Of a stretch of DNA of 64,000 nucleotides, positions 61,370-64,000 are shown in pieces. The translations under genes and the position numbers were made by a program. This DNA comes from Aplidium turbinatum (lineage: Eukaryota; Chordata; Ascidiacea; Aplousobranchia; Polyclinidae): positions 10,495,197-10,559,196 of the forward strand of contig OU964929.1 of assembly GCA_918807975.1 (NCBI GenBank), given 5' to 3'. The first letter of the stretch is position 1. Each line of letters begins with the position of its first letter. Under the pieces are notes generated by a model. It searched no databases. It saw nothing but the letters and a program-made list of their open reading frames with translations, and was not told the origin of the DNA.

Positions 61370-61770
61370 AATGTGTTGCTGCAAGTTTTCTGATTATTGA
61401 GTTTCTTGATTTGATTTTGTTTTCTGTTTTTTGAAGGTGTTGACGATAGGAAATTGTTCTATTCAATGTAATTCCCAGATGTTTAGAAACGGGTCCATGG
61501 ATAAAAGTTTGTTGTTGATTGTGATCTTTAATTGAGTTTTAGCTTGTTTGTTGTCCGAATAAAAGAGAGATGTTATAGTTTTTGTGGTGTTCATCTTGAA
61601 GAACCAGATCGAGAAATAATTGTTGATGGTATTGAGATCAGTAGTAAGTTGTTTCTGAATGATGTTGATGCAGTTAGATTGGAAGGTGAGAGCCCAGTCA
61701 TCTGCATAACCAAAGTTTAAAGATTTGATGTCGGGGATGTCACTGACGTGTTAATGCAAGATTTTCCTTT

Positions 61771-64000
61771 TTTATTCACGTATAATGAAACCAGATTAAT
61801 GAATAAGGGCAACAAATGTTCCGTCTGCATATAGGCTAACTGTGAAATTGACTGTTATGGTAGTTAGATTTACTGTTATAGGGTGGTGGCTGACTAGATG
61901 ACTGTTTATGGTCTTTCGCTACCATCCTGATTGCGCCATATTCTAACCAACTGCTGTACAATGCATTGTTTCGACAATTATGCCAACATTTACTCTGCTT
62001 GTTTGTTAATATATGGTTTAGTTGAAACAAAATAAATTGACTTGACAAGCCCTAAATGTTATTTGCACCTCTTAAAAAATGTAGGCTAAATGACAAAAAA
62101 ATATTTCAGGACATTAAAATTACAGCTAAAGATTAAATATGGTTAGAAAACTCGCCTCCCCCATGAGAATGGGTGACGCTCCCCAGGGGGGCGTCCCCTA
62201 AGTTAAAAACAATTGCTTTAAAGCCAAGGTCTTTTACATCACTAAACGTTACAAGTGCTTTTTCCTTAACGGAAACAAACAGCTTAAAAAAATCATAAAC
62301 AATGTTTTTGTATTTTTTAGTCAGTTGTTTTTCTTTTCACAATAAATATAAATTGATGATAAATAAAAGAGGAAGATTTTTATTAGAAATAATATTTCAT
62401 AAATTAAAATTGAATAATGTAAAAACCGATGAGCTTCTTCCTTTAGAATTTCGCAAACTTTGTCAAGTCAACTTGCTCTGCGCATCGAAGCATGTAATTT
62501 GTGCGATTGCGGGGGTGATTTTATTTCGCGCCAGTTTTCAACAAGCTTGGTGGGAGCAGTGCTTCCACTTTGAAGGATTTTATCCCGAAAAAGGGATTTT
62601 TCAACGCTTCGAAGGATAAAAAAGGGAAATGAAGATAGGAAGGATTTTTTAGGGATTTTTAACAATTTTACATGGAAATTTTGTCTTAAAAGGGAATTGT
62701 TGTTTTTAGCAATATTAAACAAAATTTTATTAATATTTCCATTCAAAAGTTCTAAAAACGACTGCAATAACGATGATCAGCTGGTTTCCGTCGCCATCCG
62801 AAACCCCCTCTCACTCACTCTCTTTCCCATTCTCGCCTTTCCGTCACTTGATTTCTATTCTTGCCATTTTGGGAATTGGACGCGAGTGCAGTGAGTGAGT
62901 TAGTTTTCAGGGTACGAAATGAGGGTACCAACTGTTCAGGGTACGAATTAGGTTGCACCCATAATAGAGCTAGCTAGGCTGTGTATACGACATGTATAAT
63001 TGTACTGTATGGTGTACACAGTCAGACTGAGTCAGTATCATGAATAGGCCTAGTATCCTAAAGTTTTTCATCAGTCTCAGATGATTGTGAAGACGTTACT
63101 GACAAGGAGAAAAAAGAGATAGCCTCGCATTGAAGAGTTAAACAAGTTAGCGCATCAAGGAAAACCGAACTAAACACAAAAATAAATTTGTTAATCGATG
63201 GATAATTCGTTACTGCACATTTACCACCTGCACATTTTCGGTGTTAGAGATAGGTTAAGAGTCCGGGTGGGAAAGATGAAAGTGGTAATTGATGTCCAGG
63301 ACTCCAGGTGGTAAATGTCCCAGAACCGACTAACTGACAGGCAGTTTTTTAGCTGGACCATGAACGAAGAAAGTAGCCTAAACCACGTTATTGCAAAATA
63401 TGTGCTGCTTCCGCCTACTGTTCTAATAAAACATTGTTGCTTCGACATAGCATACCGGTGCTATTGAAAAAAATCGAGATTAAAATAGCTTTAATTGAGA
63501 TTACAATAACTTTAAAGTTGTATTAGCAGTACCGCCTCGTTACCTATTGAACAAATAAAACGAGTAGGCTACGTAAAGCTTCGTCCAATGGATTTGAAAT
63601 GGACGAGAAGTCACAGGTGGCCGCTGCTTGGCGTATGCGGACGGCTATTTCTTGAGTTGTTTCATATTGTTAACGCAAGTTTCTCCACGTGTTAATTTTA
63701 TTCGTAGGCCTTTATCCATTGTTCGTTCAACCGTTTCGCCACTGTCCAAATTGTTTGCTCCACGTTGGCAGTGATTGACGTTGTTTTGCAATGCCATCGC
63801 CGTCAACGTGGAACCTTTTTCGCTATAAATACCAGTTCATTTGTAGTGTTGTTCATTCGCAATTCAAAAGTTGTACTGAAGAGAGCTAAATGCTCGAAAT
63901 CCGGATATACAACAAATTCATGCTGTGTATGAATTGGAATTAAAAGCGAATTGAAGTTCATCTGGTCCTTTGTCTCCATTCATAGAATTTGAGCATACGC
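61771..64000. other. No recognised gene; promoter-like TATA near the end
   Basis: The open frames are short and unrelated to any family I know. TATAAATA at 63834-63841, with GC-richer sequence upstream and no coding start before the window ends, could be a core promoter of a gene or repeat that continues past 64000. Repeats of TCAGGGTACGAA occur at 62907-62950. Confidence 0.35.

Larger units (their letters stand above)
59464..61770 (-). mobile_element. LINE fragment (Jockey/CR1-like reverse transcriptase), broken and interrupted
   Basis: On the - strand from about 61770, DIPDIKSLNFGYADDWALTF contains the YADD catalytic box of LINE reverse transcriptases. Then NNKQAKTQLKITINNKLL and IIRKLAAT follow. 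After two insertions the frame resumes with RIISGTLKSTPIRWLS at 59902-59717 and a C-terminal piece to about 59464. The order fits the thumb and connection regions of Jockey/CR1 elements. It holds a hAT (60359-61369) and a SINE (59973-60281) and has internal stops. Confidence 0.85.

Overview
The window is animal genomic DNA. It is AT-rich, has no operons, and its one large gene is cut into many short exons with GT-AG introns of a few hundred bases. DNA transposons and tRNA-derived SINEs are dense. The gene order and sequence suggest an invertebrate; a tunicate-like deuterostome is my best guess from intron size and repeat style, held with low confidence.

About 45 kb (3322-48366, + strand) is a single gene, the orthologue of UNC80, the large scaffold subunit of the NALCN sodium-leak channel complex. 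I traced 64 coding exons by hand. Their splice phases close into one frame of 9207 nt (3068 codons plus stop), compared with about 3,260 residues in vertebrates. Exons 1-6 encode the conserved N-terminus, exons 21-28 and 35-60 the conserved core blocks, and exons 7-11, 18-20, 24-27 and 59-64 the Ser/basic-rich linkers and tail.

A 2.0-kb hAT transposon with a perfect 8-bp target-site duplication sits in the last UNC80 coding exon. Its terminal repeat now supplies the last residues and the stop codon. The older stop appears to lie on the far side of the element at 50378. About 125 bp beyond that, on the - strand and convergent, is the 3' end of a second gene. It carries an RGS domain split over two exons (53349-53549 and 52570-52763); its 5' end is not resolved.

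The repeats form a record of repeated invasion. At least seven hAT elements have exact 8-bp target duplications (10938, 16701, 21330 with 21451 nested inside, 48353, 56446, 58419, 60359). There are further hAT-like MITEs, a pair of Mutator-like MITEs with 9-bp duplications inside UNC80 introns, three tRNA-headed SINE families, two large foldback elements, a hairpin MITE family, a LINE fragment (59464-61770, -) broken by a SINE and a hAT, and a 16-bp minisatellite. Several insertions lie at or within 40 bp of UNC80 splice sites, and one duplicated a splice donor. The first 3.1 kb and the last 2.2 kb hold no gene I can support.
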